A stretch of 7,205 nt of DNA, taken from Holosporales bacterium. GTDB taxonomy: Bacteria > Pseudomonadota > Alphaproteobacteria > UBA3830 > JAIRMZ01. Position 1 is the first letter of the stretch; each line of letters begins with the position of its first letter. Below the pieces are notes generated by a model. The model was not told where the DNA came from. It was given only the letters and a program-made list of their open reading frames with translations, and did not search any database. Of this stretch, positions 5,378 to 7,205 are shown one piece after another. The position numbers and the translations under genes were made by a program. Location: the NCBI GenBank assembly GCA_031255325.1, contig JAIRST010000016.1:1-7205 (forward strand), written 5' to 3'.

Positions 5378-7205
5378 CTATGAAAAATTTTTCATGCCTA
5401 AAACACCCTTTACTTTTTCTGCAAGCTCTTTTATATCAAAAGGTTTTGAGAGAAATTGAAGATGTGCCCCCTGTCCAAGATCTTGACGGAACTTATCCTG
5501 CGTGTATCCAGAAACGAAAATCACCTTTAAGTCTGGATGTGTTTTGCGCACTTCTTTCATTAATGTCGGTCCATCCATTTTAGGCATCATCACATCGGTG
5601 ATCAGTAAATCAATGGGATCATTTAAGTGCGCCTGCAGATAAGTAAGAGCCGCTTCTCCATCCTCTACATCAACAACAGTATACCCTTTGTTACGGAGAG
5701 CGCGCGCACTAAACAGGCGAACAGCCTCTTCGTCCTCAACAAGGAGAATCGTGCCTGTTCCCGTTAAATCTCGCGATAATGTTCGCGATACAGAAAAATC
5801 ATAGGTCGTACGTTCTGGCTGTTCATGTCCCTCGTACGCAGGGAAGAAAACGCTAAACGTTGTTCCCTTATCTTTGATGCTTGATACTTTGATAAACCCG
5901 CCCGTTTGCTTTACGATGCCGTATACTGTGGCGAGACCCAGTCCTGTGCCGGCTCCTTTCTGCTTCGTAGAATAAAAAGGATCAAAAATATAGGGAAGGT
6001 CTTTGGCTTTTATGCCTATTCCTGTATCCTGCATTTCAACAACTGTATACTGCCCAGGAGGCATTATGTCTCCTTCAGTAAGGACAGACTTTATCGTCTT
6101 ATAAGCATATGTTTTGATCGTAAGGGCTCCGCCATCAGGCATAGCATCACGTGCATTAACAGAAATATTAATAATCACTTGCTCTAACTGAATAGGGTCT
6201 ACACGGACTAGTCTTAAATCCCGTCCATAAGTGATTCTCAGATCGATTTTTACGCCTAATAGACGCTGTAACAGTGCGGATAATTCGGACACAATATCGG
6301 TTATATCTAAAACCTTTGGCTGGAGTGTTTGTTTGCGTGAAAAAGCAAGTAATTGCCGCACAAGATGCGAGGCACGATTGGCATTTTGCTTAATCTGCAT
6401 AACGTCAGTAAAAGATTGATCCGCAGGAGAATAACGCCCTAGCAAGAGGTCACAATATCCAATCATCGCTGTTAAAAGATTGTTAAAATCATGCGCAATA
6501 CTACCGGCTAACTGCCCGATAGCTTGCATTTTTTGCGATTGCGTTAGCTGTTCTTCTAAACGCCTATTCTGGGTAACATCTATGACATACAAAACCAAGG
6601 GAACCCCTGTGACGCCAGAAGGGTCATTTAAAGAAGGTCTTTCCAAAGCTCCTATATAAAATAGTACCGAGCGCGACTCCTCCCCCATAAGAGCCGCTTC
6701 GAACATTTTTCCGGTTTGCGGTTGTGTTGCGGTGTATTCTTGCAAGTGATCTGAAACAACGTCGTGATAACGTTCATCGATATACGTTAAAAGCGCTTTT
6801 CCTATAACCTTGTGTTGCGTTTCATTTAAAAAAGCACAAAAAGCGCTATTACAAAAAGTAATATGGGCGGTTTCATCGATAGCCAAAATACCGAGAGGCG
6901 CATTTTCTACAATGCGCATAAAATGGGAAATTTTATCAGGAACTGTTTGTGAAGACAGAGAAGCGCTTTCTGCAAAAAAAGCGCTATAAGTGCGCCAATC
7001 TTCACGAATAAAAATCTGTTGTACAGCAACCTGGCGTGAGCCTTCTCGTCCATCAAGTGCCATTAATACAGTGGGAGACCGCATGAATCGTCCTAGGCCA
7101 TCGATCATTGGTAAGCTATCGCATGAGGCATCGGTAAATAACTCTCGATAAAGCGTTCCGACAATCTCGGATCTTTTCATTCCTAACCAGCGGGCAAAAG
7201 TGCGA
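5378..7205 (-). CDS. cckA: Hybrid histidine kinase CckA, N-terminus outside the window
   Basis: CckA autophosphorylates and passes phosphate through its receiver domain to ChpT, and on to the cell-cycle regulator CtrA and to CpdR; it can also act as a phosphatase. Residues are numbered here from the methionine codon at 7180. The frame is open beyond it to the right edge (…TFARWLGM, PAS-like), so 7180 is internal and the start is missing. Visible are the end of one PAS domain, a second PAS at about 84-203, then HisKA with phospho-acceptor H230 in GSIAHDFNNLL. HATPase follows, with N342 (N box), DTGIGI (385-390) and GTGLGL (411-416). The C-terminal receiver (about 477-596) has acidic D483, phospho-acceptor D529, S557 and K579. 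The HDFNNLLTAMIGYCDLL and QIKQNANRASHLVRQLLAFSRKQTLQP blocks are typical of CckA. All catalytic residues are intact. The membrane segments expected of CckA would lie outside. Confidence 0.95.
   Translation of the reverse strand, partial: RTFARWLGMKRSEIVGTLYRELFTDASCDSLPMIDGLGRFMRSPTVLMALDGREGSRQVAVQQIFIREDWRTYSAFFAESASLSSQTVPDKISHFMRIVENAPLGILAIDETAHITFCNSAFCAFLNETQHKVIGKALLTYIDERYHDVVSDHLQEYTATQPQTGKMFEAALMGEESRSVLFYIGALERPSLNDPSGVTGVPLVLYVIDVTQNRRLEEQLTQSQKMQAIGQLAGSIAHDFNNLLTAMIGYCDLLLGRYSPADQSFTDVMQIKQNANRASHLVRQLLAFSRKQTLQPKVLDITDIVSELSALLQRLLGVKIDLRITYGRDLRLVRVDPIQLEQVIINISVNARDAMPDGGALTIKTYAYKTIKSVLTEGDIMPPGQYTVVEMQDTGIGIKAKDLPYIFDPFYSTKQKGAGTGLGLATVYGIVKQTGGFIKVSSIKDKGTTFSVFFPAYEGHEQPERTTYDFSVSRTLSRDLTGTGTILLVEDEEAVRLFSARALRNKGYTVVDVEDGEAALTYLQAHLNDPIDLLITDVMMPKMDGPTLMKEVRKTHPDLKVIFVSGYTQDKFRQDLGQGAHLQFLSKPFDIKELAEKVKGVLGMKNFS

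Noticed and set aside
7178..7180. Methionine codon as the start of cckA
   Set aside because: The frame continues open to the window edge and the residues before it (FARWLG) are typical of a PAS domain, so this methionine is internal.

Overview
The window looks like ordinary chromosomal DNA from an alphaproteobacterium of moderate-to-low GC. Two genes support this. One is the alphaproteobacterial type of SspB, with its conserved core and ClpX-binding tail. The other is CckA, the hybrid histidine kinase at the head of the CckA-ChpT-CtrA phosphorelay. The AT-leaning composition and an orphan secreted protein would fit an intracellular or protist-associated lineage such as Holosporales or a relative, but that placement is an inference.

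Left half, plus strand (1-4298): the 3' part of an RND periplasmic adaptor gene runs in from the left edge. It is followed after 3 bp by a complete 1046-residue RND inner-membrane permease. After a 33-bp gap comes sspB. The first two genes would form the envelope part of a tripartite efflux pump; no outer-membrane TolC-type gene lies in the window. sspB is close enough to be read through from the pump genes but has its own strong ribosome binding site, and its role (ClpXP proteolysis) is unrelated to efflux.

Middle (4299-5377): a 222-bp spacer separates sspB from a convergent minus-strand gene. That gene encodes an unrecognised, AT-rich, helix-rich protein of 214 residues with a signal peptide. 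Its upstream spacer carries a good sigma70-type promoter directly behind a weak terminator-like T-tract that could end cckA transcription.

Right edge, minus strand (5378-7205): cckA, with PAS, HisKA, HATPase and C-terminal receiver domains. The reading frame is still open at the right edge, so its N-terminus is outside the window and the methionine codon at 7180 is internal.

I see no RNA gene, CRISPR array, insertion sequence or phage gene, and no convincing new multi-gene system. The points most worth a second look are the unusual proton-relay residues of the RND permease, the orphan secreted protein with its private promoter, and a cluster of small perfect dyads downstream of cckA.
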